NCBI GenBank assembly: GCA_025464915.1
Contig: JAODNF010000228.1
Span: 1-25,712, forward strand
Direction: 5' to 3'
Length of the DNA stretch: 25,712 nt
Source: Frankiales bacterium
GTDB taxonomy: Bacteria; Actinomycetota; Actinomycetes; Mycobacteriales; SCTD01
Shown here: positions 9,725 to 17,961 of the stretch, one piece after another
Numbering within the stretch: position 1 is the stretch's first letter
How the letters are laid out: every line of letters begins with the position of its first letter
The notes under the pieces: model-generated
The model's database searches: none
What the model was told of the DNA's origin: nothing
The model's input: the letters and a program-made list of their open reading frames with translations, nothing else
Program-made: the position numbers and the translations under genes

Positions 9725-9796
9725 GGCTCCGGTTGTTCACGACCCCGCTTGCCGGCTGAGCGTGAATCCGGGTCGGTGCCGTGAACAAGCGGAGCC
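9725..9796. repeat. 17-bp imperfect inverted repeat in the convergent gap
   Basis: Bases 9725-9741 and 9780-9796 are inverted copies (16 of 17 positions match), separated by 38 nt. An internal CGTGAA (9761-9766) can compete for the TTCACG of the left arm. It lies 27 nt beyond the pgl stop on the minus strand, so it is probably the terminator of the tkt-pgl operon, or else a palindromic element. No gene is seen in 9633-9823. Confidence 0.6.
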
Positions 9797-9823
9797 GCCT
9801 CGGAGACGGAGCACCAGCCGGAG

Positions 9824-10519
9824 CTACCGCTCGACCGGCAGCCGGCTGGCAGCGGCTTCGTCGAGGAGCCAGCGGGTCTCGGCGGTGCCGCGGGCACCTG
9901 CGACCGGCAGTTCGACCTGCGAGGCGGTCCTGGCCGCTGCGAGGGCGTCTGCCTTGCCCTCGCCGGAGGCGATCACCCACACCGCAGCGGCCGACTGGAT
10001 GGCGCTGAAGCCCAGGGACACGCGCGTGGGCGGCGGCTTGGGGCAGTCGTGGACGCCGAAGGCCCGCCGCTCGTCCACGGCGGCGGGGGAGTCCGGGAAG
10101 ATCGAGGCGACGTGACCCTCGGGGCCGACCCCCAGGAGCAGTACGTCGAAGGCGGCCGGCAACGAGGCCGCGTACACCGAGGCTGCCTCGTCCGCGGTGA
10201 TCGTGCCGTCGTCCCAGCCCATCGGGTGGACACGGGCGGGGTCGAACGGCAGGTGGTCGAGCAGCGCCTGGCGGGCCTGCAGCTCGTTGCGGTCCTCGGA
10301 GTCGCGGGCGACGAAGCGCTCGTCGCCCCACCACACGTCGACGCGCGCCCAGTCGACCTCGCCGGGACTGCGTCGTACGGCCTCGAGAGCCGCGATGCCG
10401 ACGCCGCCCCCGGTGAGCACGACCGATGCCGAGCCCTGCGTCGCCTGGACCGAGGCCAGCCGCTCGATGAGTAGCGCGGCGACGTCGGTGGCGAGGTCGT
10501 CGTGGACCGAGACGATCAC
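9824..10519 (-). CDS. pgl: 6-phosphogluconolactonase
   Basis: Pgl hydrolyses 6-phosphogluconolactone to 6-phosphogluconate, the second step of the oxidative pentose phosphate pathway (cytoplasm). It belongs to the DevB/SOL sugar-phosphate isomerase-like fold. Visible are VLTGGGVGIAALEAV (phosphate loop), VDVWWGDERFVARDSEDRN, the family core, and LLLGVGPEGHVASIFPDSPA. I chose GTG 10519 because it overlaps the opcA stop as GTGA, the junction used elsewhere in this operon, giving 231 aa. An upstream in-frame GTG at 10570 would add 17 residues (248 aa) but has no ribosome binding site and lies inside opcA. It is the last gene of the operon. Confidence 0.92.
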   Translation of the reverse strand: MIVSVHDDLATDVAALLIERLASVQATQGSASVVLTGGGVGIAALEAVRRSPGEVDWARVDVWWGDERFVARDSEDRNELQARQALLDHLPFDPARVHPMGWDDGTITADEAASVYAASLPAAFDVLLLGVGPEGHVASIFPDSPAAVDERRAFGVHDCPKPPPTRVSLGFSAIQSAAAVWVIASGEGKADALAAARTASQVELPVAGARGTAETRWLLDEAAASRLPVER

Positions 10520-11508
10520 GACGTCGTGAGGGCCGGGTCGGGGTCGCTCGCCTCCATCGGGTCCTGCCACACGTGGAGCCGGCGGTTGGGGCGGGCCGAC
10601 AGGTCCGTGAGGCCCGAGAAGGTCTCGAGGCTCTCCGCGTAGACCTCGTCGGCGTCGAGGCGGCGCAGCTCCTCGGCGAGCAGGTCGCCGAGCTCACGAC
10701 GGGGGAGCGGGAGGTTGCGGTCGGGCTGGCCGGTGCGCGAGAGGATGGCCGTGCTGCCGTCGGTACGGCTGATCGTGACGGTGTCGTCGCCGACCTTCAT
10801 GGTCACGCCGGTGACTCCCGGTCCGGCGCTGTCCTCGACGCCGACCGACAGGTCGAGACGGCGACCGAGCCAGCCGGCGAGCAGGGTGCGCGAGGGGTTG
10901 CTCGCCTCGCCGGTCACGGTGACGGAGCGGACGTCGCCGATCAGGGAGTCGAACGCCGAGGCGCACAGCGAGCGCCACAGCGTCGTCCGCGTCCAGGCCA
11001 GGTCGGTGTCGCCGGGGGCGTAGTCGTCTGCCCGCATCCTCAGCGCTGCCAGCGGGTCGGTGCTCGCGGCGGTGTCGGTGATGCGCCGGTCGGCGATGAC
11101 GCCGAGCGGGTCGTGGGCGATCAGGTGCGGCGGCTCGCCGAACCACCACGTGACGACCGGGGCGTCGGGAGCGAGCAGCGGCAGGACGACGGACTCGGCG
11201 TGGAGCGAGAGCCGGCCGTACATCCGCATCACGATGGCCTCGCCCGGGCCGAGGCGGCCGCCCACGGACACCTCGGCGTCCAGGCGCGGCTCGGGGGCGT
11301 CAGGGCGGCGGCGTACGACGATGAGCAGCCGGCACGGGTGCTGCGCGGCTGCGGCCGTGGCCGCCTGCTCCGCCTCGGCGACGAGCTTCTCGTCGACGAC
11401 GGCGACCAGCGTCAGCGCGAGGCCGGACGAGACCGAACCCGCGGCGCGCCGCTCGGCCGACAGCGCCTTGATGACGGCGCTCCCAGAGGTGTCCCACAGT
11501 GCTGTCAC
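10516..11508 (-). CDS. opcA: Glucose-6-phosphate dehydrogenase assembly/activator protein OpcA
   Basis: OpcA is an allosteric effector or assembly factor of glucose-6-phosphate dehydrogenase, known from cyanobacteria and actinobacteria. It is 330 aa and in the actinobacterial size range. Visible are the N-terminal MTALWDTSGSAVIKAL, the WWFGEPP stretch in the middle and the DLAWTRTTLWRSL block, both typical of the family. No catalytic site is expected. The GTG start (11508) is preceded by GGAGAGGGA about 6 nt upstream. It follows zwf as usual. The 40 bp before the start carry a tandem repeat of its own initiation region, described separately. Confidence 0.93.
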   Translation of the reverse strand: MTALWDTSGSAVIKALSAERRAAGSVSSGLALTLVAVVDEKLVAEAEQAATAAAAQHPCRLLIVVRRRPDAPEPRLDAEVSVGGRLGPGEAIVMRMYGRLSLHAESVVLPLLAPDAPVVTWWFGEPPHLIAHDPLGVIADRRITDTAASTDPLAALRMRADDYAPGDTDLAWTRTTLWRSLCASAFDSLIGDVRSVTVTGEASNPSRTLLAGWLGRRLDLSVGVEDSAGPGVTGVTMKVGDDTVTISRTDGSTAILSRTGQPDRNLPLPRRELGDLLAEELRRLDADEVYAESLETFSGLTDLSARPNRRLHVWQDPMEASDPDPALTTS

Positions 11509-11551
11509 AACGAGTCCCTCTCCGTCACTACGAGTCCCTCTTTGCCGTCAT
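11505..11551 (-). repeat. Tandemly repeated initiation region with two 7-codon ORFs between zwf and opcA
   Basis: Forward bases 11505-11521 and 11525-11541 are direct copies with one mismatch (20-bp period). On the minus strand each carries AGAGGGACTCG followed by a GTG. Two tiny frames result. MTAKRDS (11551-11528) begins at an ATG overlapping the zwf TGA (ATGA) and ends in a TAG overlapping the next GTG (TAGTG). MTERDSL (11528-11505) ends in a TGA overlapping the opcA GTG (GTGA). OpcA itself begins MTALWDT, similar to both. Confidence 0.55.
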
Positions 11552-13068
11552 GGCCTTCTCCAGGTGCGTCCGTCGCGGGCGAGCATCTCGTCGGCGCCCT
11601 TGGGTCCCCACTCGCCGGCGCGGTAGAGCTCGGGCTCGCCCCCGGACGCCCACAGCTCCTCGATCGGGTCGATGATGCGCCAGGACGCCTCGACCTCCTC
11701 GTTGCGCGGGAACAGGGCGGCGTCGCCGAGCAGCACGTCGAGCAGGAGCCGTTCGTAGGCCTCGGGGGAGTTCTCGGTGAACGCCTCGCCGTAGAGGAAG
11801 TCCATCGCGACGTCGCGGACCTCCATCGTGGTGCCCGGCACCTTGGACCCGAAGCGCAGCGTCACGCCCTCGTCGGGCTGGACCCGGACGACGAGCTGGT
11901 TGGCGCCGAGCTCCTCGGTGTCGCTCTTGGAGAACGGCAGGTGCGGCGCCTTCTTGAAGACGATGCCGATCTCGGTGACCCGGCGGGGAAGCCGCTTGCC
12001 GGTGCGCAGGTAGAACGGGACACCGGCCCAGCGACGGGTGTCGACGTCGAGCCGGACAGCGGCGAACGTCTCGGTCGTCGAGCCCGCCGCGACGTTCTCC
12101 TCGGCCTGGTAGCCGTTGACCCGCTCGCCGGCGAGCCAGCCCTGGTCGTACTGGCCGCGGACGGCGTACGACGCGAGGTCCTTCGGCAGCCGGACGGCGT
12201 CGAGCACCTTGATCTTCTCGGCCCGCAGCGCCGCTGCGTCGAACTGCACCGGCTCGTCCATCGCCGTCAGCGCGAGCAGCTGCAGCAGGTGGTTCTGCAG
12301 GACGTCGCGGGCGGCGCCGGTGCCCTCGTAGAAGCCGGCGCGGGTGCCGATGCCGACGTCCTCGGCCATCGTGATCTGGACCGAGTCGATGTGGTGGCTG
12401 TTCCAGATCGGCTCGAACAGCTCATTCGCGAAGCGCAGCGCCAGCAGGTTCTGGACCGTCTCCTTACCGAGGTAGTGGTCGATGCGGAAGACGTCGTCGG
12501 CGGTGAACACGTCGTCGACGAGGCCGTTGAGCTCGATGGCGCTGGCGAGGTCGTGCCCGAACGGCTTCTCGACGACGACGCGGCGCCAGCTGTTGGTCTG
12601 CACGTTGTCTGCCATCCCGGTGCGCTCCATCTGCTTGAGCACTGTCGGGAAGGCGTTGGGCGGGATGGACAGGTAGAAGGCGGCGTTGCCTCCGGTGCCG
12701 TGGGAGGCGTCGAGGTCCTTGAGCATCGCTGCGAGCTGGTCGAAGGCGTCGTCGTCGTCGAAGGAGCCCGGCAGGAACTTGGTGGCCTCGGCGATCCGCT
12801 GCCAGACCTCCTCCCGCCAGCCGGTGCGCGCGCCCTTCTTCGCGGCCTCCTTGGCGATCTGCTCGAAGTCGCCGTCGCCCCAGTCACGGCGGGCGAAGCC
12901 GAGCAGCACGAACCCCGGCGGCAGCAGGCCGCGGTTGGCGAGGTCGTAGACGGCCGGGATGAGCTTCTTGCGCGCCAGGTCGCCCGTGACCCCGAAGACG
13001 ACCAGGGCGCACGGACCCGGGACCTTCGGCAGTCGCCGGTCGCGGGGGTCGCGCAACGGGTTGCTCAC
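11548..13068 (-). CDS. zwf: Glucose-6-phosphate 1-dehydrogenase
   Basis: Zwf oxidises glucose-6-phosphate to 6-phosphogluconolactone with NADP, the entry to the oxidative pentose phosphate pathway. The protein is 506 aa, normal length. The nucleotide-binding motif is FGVTGDLARKK (25-35). Then come the conserved EKPFGHD (167-173) and the active-site signature RIDHYLGKE (195-203), with the catalytic His in DHYLGKE. The substrate domain follows with YFR-type segments and GKRLPRR. The GTG start overlaps the pgi stop (GTGA). OpcA, its activator, is next in the operon, as in other actinobacteria. Confidence 0.96.
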   Translation of the reverse strand: MSNPLRDPRDRRLPKVPGPCALVVFGVTGDLARKKLIPAVYDLANRGLLPPGFVLLGFARRDWGDGDFEQIAKEAAKKGARTGWREEVWQRIAEATKFLPGSFDDDDAFDQLAAMLKDLDASHGTGGNAAFYLSIPPNAFPTVLKQMERTGMADNVQTNSWRRVVVEKPFGHDLASAIELNGLVDDVFTADDVFRIDHYLGKETVQNLLALRFANELFEPIWNSHHIDSVQITMAEDVGIGTRAGFYEGTGAARDVLQNHLLQLLALTAMDEPVQFDAAALRAEKIKVLDAVRLPKDLASYAVRGQYDQGWLAGERVNGYQAEENVAAGSTTETFAAVRLDVDTRRWAGVPFYLRTGKRLPRRVTEIGIVFKKAPHLPFSKSDTEELGANQLVVRVQPDEGVTLRFGSKVPGTTMEVRDVAMDFLYGEAFTENSPEAYERLLLDVLLGDAALFPRNEEVEASWRIIDPIEELWASGGEPELYRAGEWGPKGADEMLARDGRTWRRP

Positions 13069-14636
13069 GAGAGGACCTGCAGGATCTCGTTCAGGCCCTT
13101 GGCGCTCGTGAGGTGCAGCCTCAGCACGGGCCGGCCGTGGTCGGCGAGGACCTTGCCGTCACCCGCTGCCTGCGCGGAGATCAGGGTGCCGTAGGTGAAG
13201 TCCCGGCCCGGGATCTCCAGGTCGTCGACGACGCCGCCGGTGATCTGGAGGAAGACGCCCGTGGGCGGCCCGCCCTTGTGGAACTGCCCGGTGGAGTGCA
13301 GGAACCGCGGCCCCCAGCCGAAGGTGACGGGCCGCTCGGTGCGCTTCGCGAGGCCGGGGCGGACCGAGGCCAGGTTCCCGTCGCGGGACCGGTCGAGGTA
13401 GGCCATCACGGCGAGGTAGCCGTTCGAGGGGACGAGCGACAGAAGCGTCGCGACGGCGCCCTGGACGGTCACCTGACCGGAGAGCACGCCGTCCGTGGCG
13501 AAGACCTCGACGTTGCCGTCGGTGAACAGCGGCGCCGCGGGCGCCGGTTGCTCGTCCAGCAGGCCGCGGGCGGCGACCTTCGCGCTCTCGACGTCCGGCT
13601 GGTCGAACGGGTCGATGCCGAGCAGCCGGCCGCTGACCGCCACGGCGTACTCCCAGGCGAGCAGCTGCTGGCCGAGGTTGCCGGTGACGCTGGTGCCGAT
13701 CGGCGGGGTCTCGCCCTGGATCCGCACCACGTGCACGTCGCTCGCGGGCCATTGCACCTCGGGGGCGTCCGGCTCCACCACGACGGGCAGCAGGCCCTTG
13801 CCGAGCTTGCCCGTCGACTCCGCGATGAGCTGCTCCGCCCAGTCCCCGAAGCCCGGCAGCGGGGAGGCCTCGGCGTCGATGACGATCTTGTCGCGGCCGT
13901 CGGCGCCGAGCGCCGCGCCGAGCTGGAGGCCGGCGTTGTCGTCCTCGGGCAGGTGCGTCGCGAACGACTCCGCCTGGTCGAGGAGCAGCTCCACGTCGGC
14001 GCCTGCCAGGGCGGAGGGCACGAGGCCGAACGCGGTGAGCGCGCTGTAACGGCCGCCGACGTTCGGGTCCGCGAGGAAGACGGCGCGATAGCCCTCGTCC
14101 CGGGCCAGCTTCTCGAGCGGGGAGCCCGGGTCGGTGACGACCACGACCCGCTGCTTCGGGTCGATGCCGGCCGCGGTGAAGGCCTCGACGAACGACCGCC
14201 GCTGGCTGTCGGTCTCGAGGGTGCCGCCGCTCTTGCTCGACACCACGACGACCGTCCGCGACAGGTCGGTCAGCAGGGCGTGCCGCACCTGGTCGGGGTG
14301 CGTCGAGTCCAGCACGGTGAGCTCGACGCCGGCGTTCTTGCAGATGACCTCGGGCGCGAGCGACGAGCCGCCCATGCCGCACAGCACGACGTGGTCGACG
14401 CCCTCCTCGCGCAGCGCCTCCCTGAGCTTCAGCAGCTCCGGGACGAACTTCCACGAGACCTCGATGACGTCCAGCCAGCCGAGGCGCTTGCTGGCCTCCG
14501 ACTCCGCGTCAGGACCCCAGAGCGTCGCATCCTTGGCCAGCAGCTTGGCGGGGACGCCGTCGCGCTGGAGGGCCTCCAGGGCCTGCTCCTGGTGGTTCTT
14601 CAGGCCGTCGCCGTGGACGTCGACGCTGACGATCAC
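13065..14636 (-). CDS. pgi: Glucose-6-phosphate isomerase (type found beside or fused to transaldolase)
   Basis: Pgi interconverts glucose-6-phosphate and fructose-6-phosphate and so returns pentose-pathway fructose-6-phosphate to zwf. The protein is 523 aa. Two SIS-type sugar-phosphate segments are visible: CGMGGSSLAPE (86-96) and SSKSGGT (133-139). The first isomerase signature is intact (VGGRYSALTA). The second is a variant, PFDQPDVESAK, where classical enzymes have PFDQxGVExxK. It resembles, from memory, the isomerase half of the bifunctional transaldolase/phosphoglucose isomerase family rather than classical Pgi. The start at GTG 14636 overlaps the tal stop (GTGA). The frame stays open upstream to 14948, but that stretch is antisense shadow of tal. 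Confidence 0.9.
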   Translation of the reverse strand: MIVSVDVHGDGLKNHQEQALEALQRDGVPAKLLAKDATLWGPDAESEASKRLGWLDVIEVSWKFVPELLKLREALREEGVDHVVLCGMGGSSLAPEVICKNAGVELTVLDSTHPDQVRHALLTDLSRTVVVVSSKSGGTLETDSQRRSFVEAFTAAGIDPKQRVVVVTDPGSPLEKLARDEGYRAVFLADPNVGGRYSALTAFGLVPSALAGADVELLLDQAESFATHLPEDDNAGLQLGAALGADGRDKIVIDAEASPLPGFGDWAEQLIAESTGKLGKGLLPVVVEPDAPEVQWPASDVHVVRIQGETPPIGTSVTGNLGQQLLAWEYAVAVSGRLLGIDPFDQPDVESAKVAARGLLDEQPAPAAPLFTDGNVEVFATDGVLSGQVTVQGAVATLLSLVPSNGYLAVMAYLDRSRDGNLASVRPGLAKRTERPVTFGWGPRFLHSTGQFHKGGPPTGVFLQITGGVVDDLEIPGRDFTYGTLISAQAAGDGKVLADHGRPVLRLHLTSAKGLNEILQVLS

Positions 14637-15727
14637 GGCCGCGCCTTCGCGAGCTGGTCGGTCACGGACTCGAGCAGCTCCGACCACGAGGCCTCGAACT
14701 TCTCGACGCCCTCCTTCTCGAGCAGGTCGGTGACGTCGTCGAGGTCGATGCCGGCGGCCTTCAGGTCGTCGAACACCTGCTGCGCCTCGGCGTAGGACCC
14801 GGTGATGGTGTCGCCCGTGATCGTGCCGTGGTCGGCGACGGCCTTCAGCGTGGCCTCGGGCATCGTGTTGACCGTGCCGGGTGCGACGAGCTCGGTGACG
14901 TACATGGTGTCGGAGTAGGCCGGGTCCTTGACCCCCGTCGAAGCCCACAGCGGCCGCTGCGGCTTGGCGCCCAGGGCCTCGAGCGCCTTCCAGCGCTCGC
15001 TGCCGAACACCTCCTCGTAGGCCTGGTAGGCGAGCCGGGCGTTGGCCACGGCGGCCTTGCCCCGCAGCTCGTGACCGTCACCCAGGCGCTTGTCGATCTC
15101 GGTGTCGACGCGGCTGACGAAGAAGCTCGCGACCGAGGCGAGCTTGGTGATGTCATGACCGCCGGCGTGCGCCTGCTCGAGGCCTGCCAGGAAGGCGTCC
15201 ATGACGGCCCGGTAGCGCGCGATGCTGAAGATCAGGGTCACGTTCACGCTGATGCCGTGCGCCAGCACCTCGGTGATCGCCGGCAGCCCGTCAAGGGTCG
15301 CGGGGATCTTGATGTAGAGGTTCTCGCGGTCGACGAGCCACCACAGCGCCTCGGCCTCGGCCACCGTGCGGTCGGTGTCGGCGGCGAGTCGCGGGTCGAC
15401 CTCGATCGACACCCGGCCGTCGACGCCGTCGGACGCGTCGTAGCGCAGCTTGAGCACGTCGCAGGCCCAGCGGACGTCATAGGTCGTGAGGGCCCGGACG
15501 GCCTCGCCGAGGTCGACCCCGCGCAGCGCGAGGTCCTTGACCTGGCTGTCGTAGGCGGCGCCGTCAGACAGCGCCTTCTGGAAGATCGACGGGTTGGTGG
15601 TGACGCCCACGACGTGCTGCGTCGACACCAGGTCGGCGAGGTTGCCCGAGCGCAGCCGCTCCCGGGAGAGGTCGTCCAGCCAGACCGCCACACCTGCGGC
15701 GGAGAGGTCGGCGAGTGCGTCAGTCAT
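14633..15727 (-). CDS. tal: Transaldolase
   Basis: Tal transfers a dihydroxyacetone unit between sedoheptulose-7-phosphate and glyceraldehyde-3-phosphate (non-oxidative pentose phosphate pathway). The protein is 364 aa, the actinobacterial length. Visible are GVTTNPSIFQKAL (signature 1, about 41-53), NLYIKIPAT with the Schiff-base Lys140 (signature 2), NVTLIFSIARY, ASFFVSRVDTEID and the C-terminal GTVNTMPEATL. AAGGA precedes the ATG by 6 nt and overlaps the tkt stop. It overlaps pgi by 4 bases downstream. Confidence 0.96.
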   Translation of the reverse strand: MTDALADLSAAGVAVWLDDLSRERLRSGNLADLVSTQHVVGVTTNPSIFQKALSDGAAYDSQVKDLALRGVDLGEAVRALTTYDVRWACDVLKLRYDASDGVDGRVSIEVDPRLAADTDRTVAEAEALWWLVDRENLYIKIPATLDGLPAITEVLAHGISVNVTLIFSIARYRAVMDAFLAGLEQAHAGGHDITKLASVASFFVSRVDTEIDKRLGDGHELRGKAAVANARLAYQAYEEVFGSERWKALEALGAKPQRPLWASTGVKDPAYSDTMYVTELVAPGTVNTMPEATLKAVADHGTITGDTITGSYAEAQQVFDDLKAAGIDLDDVTDLLEKEGVEKFEASWSELLESVTDQLAKARP

Positions 15728-15737
15728 CGGAGTTCCT

Positions 15738-17837
15738 TCAGTTGCCGGTGGTGGAGCCCTTGGTCTGGCCGAGCTTGGCGAGCGAGGCGTGCGCGGCGAC
15801 GACCGCGCGGTCGGCGGTGAGCCCGAACTGCTCGTAGAGCGTCTGGTACGGAGCCGAGGCGCCGAAGTGCTCGAGGGACAGCGGTACCCCGGCCTCGCCG
15901 AGGTACTTCCACCACGACTGGGAGATTCCCGCCTCGATCGTCACACGTGCCTTCACGTTGGGCGGCAGCACGGTGTCGCGGTAGGCCTGGTCCTGGGCCT
16001 CGAACCACTCGACGCACGGCATGCTGACGACGCGGGTGGTCGTGCCCTCCGCCTCGAGCAGATCCCTTGCGGCCAGGGCGATCTGGACCTCGGACCCGGT
16101 GGCGATCAGCACCACGTTCGGCTGCCCGTCGGAGGCGTCCGCCAGGACGTACCCGCCCTTGACCGCGTCCTTCACGAGTGACGGGTCGAGCGTCGGCACG
16201 TTCTGACGGGTCAGTGCGAGAGCGGCCGGGCGGTCGGTGTGCCGGAGCACCTGCCCCCACACGGCGACCGTCTCGTTGGCGTCGGCCGGCCGGACGACGT
16301 CGAGGCCGGGGATCGCACGCAGCGCCGACAGGTGCTCGATCGGCTGGTGGGTCGGACCGTCCTCACCGAGACCGATCGAGTCGTGGGTCCAGACGTAGGT
16401 CACCGGGAGCTTCATGAGGGCCGCGAGCCGGACCGCCCCGCGCATGTAGTCCGAGAACACGAGGAACGTGCCGCCGTAGACGCGGGTGCCGCCGTGCAGG
16501 GTGATGCCGTTCATGATCGCGCCCATGGCGTGCTCGCGGATGCCGAAGTGCAGCACCCGGCCGTACGGACCGCCGCTGAACTCCTTGGTCTGCCGGTCCG
16601 CGGGCAGGAACGAGGGCGCGCCCTTGGGCGTCGTGTTGTTGGACTCGGCCAGGTCGGCCGAGCCGCCCCACAGCTCGGGCAGGACCGGTGCGAGGGCGCT
16701 GAGGACCTCGCCGGACGCCTTGCGGGTCGCCATCCCCTTGTCGTCGGCGGGGAACGACGGCAGCGACTCGTCCCACCCGTTCGGGAGGGTGTGTGTCTTC
16801 AGCCGCTCGAGGAGCTCGGCTCCGGAGGGGTTGGCGGCAGCCCAGGCGGCATGCTTCTCGTCCCACTCCGCGTGCAGGTCGCGGCCGCGCTGCACGACCT
16901 CGCGGGCGTGCGCGAGGACGTCGTCCGGGAGGATGAAGCTCTGCGCCGGGTCGAGGCCCAGGATCTTCTTGGTGGCCTCGATCTCCTCGGCGCCGAGGGC
17001 CGAGCCGTGCGCCTTGCCGGTGTTCTGCTTGGTGGGCGCGGGCCAGCCGATGATGGTGCGCAGCGCGATGAACGACGGCCGGTCGGTGACGGCCTTCGCC
17101 TTGTTGATCGCGTCCTCGAGGGCCTGGACGTCCTCGGCGTAGGTGCCGTCCTTCTTGACCCAGTCGACGCGCTGGACGTGCCAGCCGTAGGCCTCGTACC
17201 GGGCGCAGACGTCCTCTGTGAAGGCGATGTTGGTGTCGTCCTCGATCGAGATGTGGTTGTCGTCCCAGAGCAGCAGCAGGTTGCCCAGGCGCTGGGTGCC
17301 GGCGATCGAGCTGGCCTCCGCGCTGAGGCCCTCCTCGAGGTCGCCGTCGGAGGCGATGCAGTAGACGTCGTGGTCGAACAGCGACTCGCCCTCGGGCGCG
17401 TCGGGGTCGAGCAGGCCGCGCTCGCGGCGGGCGGCCATCGCCATGCCCACCGCGTTGCCGACGCCCTGGCCGAGCGGTCCGGTGGTCGTCTCGACGCCGG
17501 CGGTGTGCCCGTGCTCGGGGTGACCCGGGGTCAGCGAGCCCCACGTCCGCAGCCGCTTGAGGTCGTCCAGCGTCAGGCCGTAGCCGCTCAGCAGCAGCTG
17601 GATGTAGAGGGTGACGCTCGAGTGCCCGCAGGAGAGCACGAACCGGTCGCGCCCCACCCACGACGGGTCGCTCGGGTCGTGCCGGAGGTGCCGCTGGAAC
17701 AGCAGGTACGCCGCGGGCGCGAGGCTCATGGCGGTGCCGGGGTGGCCGCTGCCGGCCGCCTCCACGGCGTCCATCGCGAGCGCACGGACGACGTTCACCG
17801 CGCGCTTGTCCAGCTCGGTCCACTCCAGCGTGCTCAA
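15738..17837 (-). CDS. tkt: Transketolase
   Basis: Tkt is a thiamine-diphosphate enzyme that moves two-carbon units between sugar phosphates in the non-oxidative pentose phosphate pathway. The protein is 699 aa, full length. Visible are AAGSGHPGTAMSLAP, HTAGVETTTGPLGQG, the ThDP motif GDGDLEEG...LLLLWDDNHIS, the central KAHGSALG and the pyrimidine-domain THDSIGLGEDGPTHQP with catalytic residues. The start is a TTG at 17837, supported by GAGGGG (17845-17850) 7 nt upstream; no ATG or GTG fits as well. It is the first gene of a six-gene operon. Confidence 0.95.
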   Translation of the reverse strand: MSTLEWTELDKRAVNVVRALAMDAVEAAGSGHPGTAMSLAPAAYLLFQRHLRHDPSDPSWVGRDRFVLSCGHSSVTLYIQLLLSGYGLTLDDLKRLRTWGSLTPGHPEHGHTAGVETTTGPLGQGVGNAVGMAMAARRERGLLDPDAPEGESLFDHDVYCIASDGDLEEGLSAEASSIAGTQRLGNLLLLWDDNHISIEDDTNIAFTEDVCARYEAYGWHVQRVDWVKKDGTYAEDVQALEDAINKAKAVTDRPSFIALRTIIGWPAPTKQNTGKAHGSALGAEEIEATKKILGLDPAQSFILPDDVLAHAREVVQRGRDLHAEWDEKHAAWAAANPSGAELLERLKTHTLPNGWDESLPSFPADDKGMATRKASGEVLSALAPVLPELWGGSADLAESNNTTPKGAPSFLPADRQTKEFSGGPYGRVLHFGIREHAMGAIMNGITLHGGTRVYGGTFLVFSDYMRGAVRLAALMKLPVTYVWTHDSIGLGEDGPTHQPIEHLSALRAIPGLDVVRPADANETVAVWGQVLRHTDRPAALALTRQNVPTLDPSLVKDAVKGGYVLADASDGQPNVVLIATGSEVQIALAARDLLEAEGTTTRVVSMPCVEWFEAQDQAYRDTVLPPNVKARVTIEAGISQSWWKYLGEAGVPLSLEHFGASAPYQTLYEQFGLTADRAVVAAHASLAKLGQTKGSTTGN

Positions 17838-17870
17838 CGCGGTTCCCCTCGGTGCTTGATCTTGCTGTCG

Positions 17871-17876
17871 ACCCTA
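17871..17876 (-). promoter_or_regulatory. Candidate -10 box of the tkt operon
   Basis: On the minus strand TAGGGT lies 33 nt before the TTG of tkt, with the ribosome binding site in between. No clear -35 is seen. The 108-nt gap to ctaB is divergent, so some promoter for this operon is expected here. Confidence 0.4.
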
Positions 17877-17945
17877 TCGCTGGGACGTGCCCCGGCTGTG
17901 GGCGGTCACACCGGGTCGGGGCAGGACGGTCAGGTTCGCTGCCGC

Positions 17946-17961
17946 TAGAGTTCCGGCCGTG
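17946..17961 (+). promoter_or_regulatory. Candidate leaderless start of ctaB
   Basis: TAGAGT (17946-17951) is followed by 7 nt and then the GTG at 17959. Transcription would start at or next to the start codon, and no ribosome binding site is present. This is the pattern of leaderless mRNAs common in actinobacteria. Confidence 0.55.

Noticed and set aside
10520..10570. Upstream GTG 10570 as the pgl start
   Set aside because: It has no ribosome binding site and lies inside opcA; the GTGA-coupled start at 10519 fits the operon pattern. It is not fully excluded.
10573..13194. 873-codon open frame on + opposite opcA and zwf
   Set aside because: It is antisense to two well-recognised genes, has a low-complexity Arg/Gly/Val/Glu composition and no domain. 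It is a by-product of G/C third positions.
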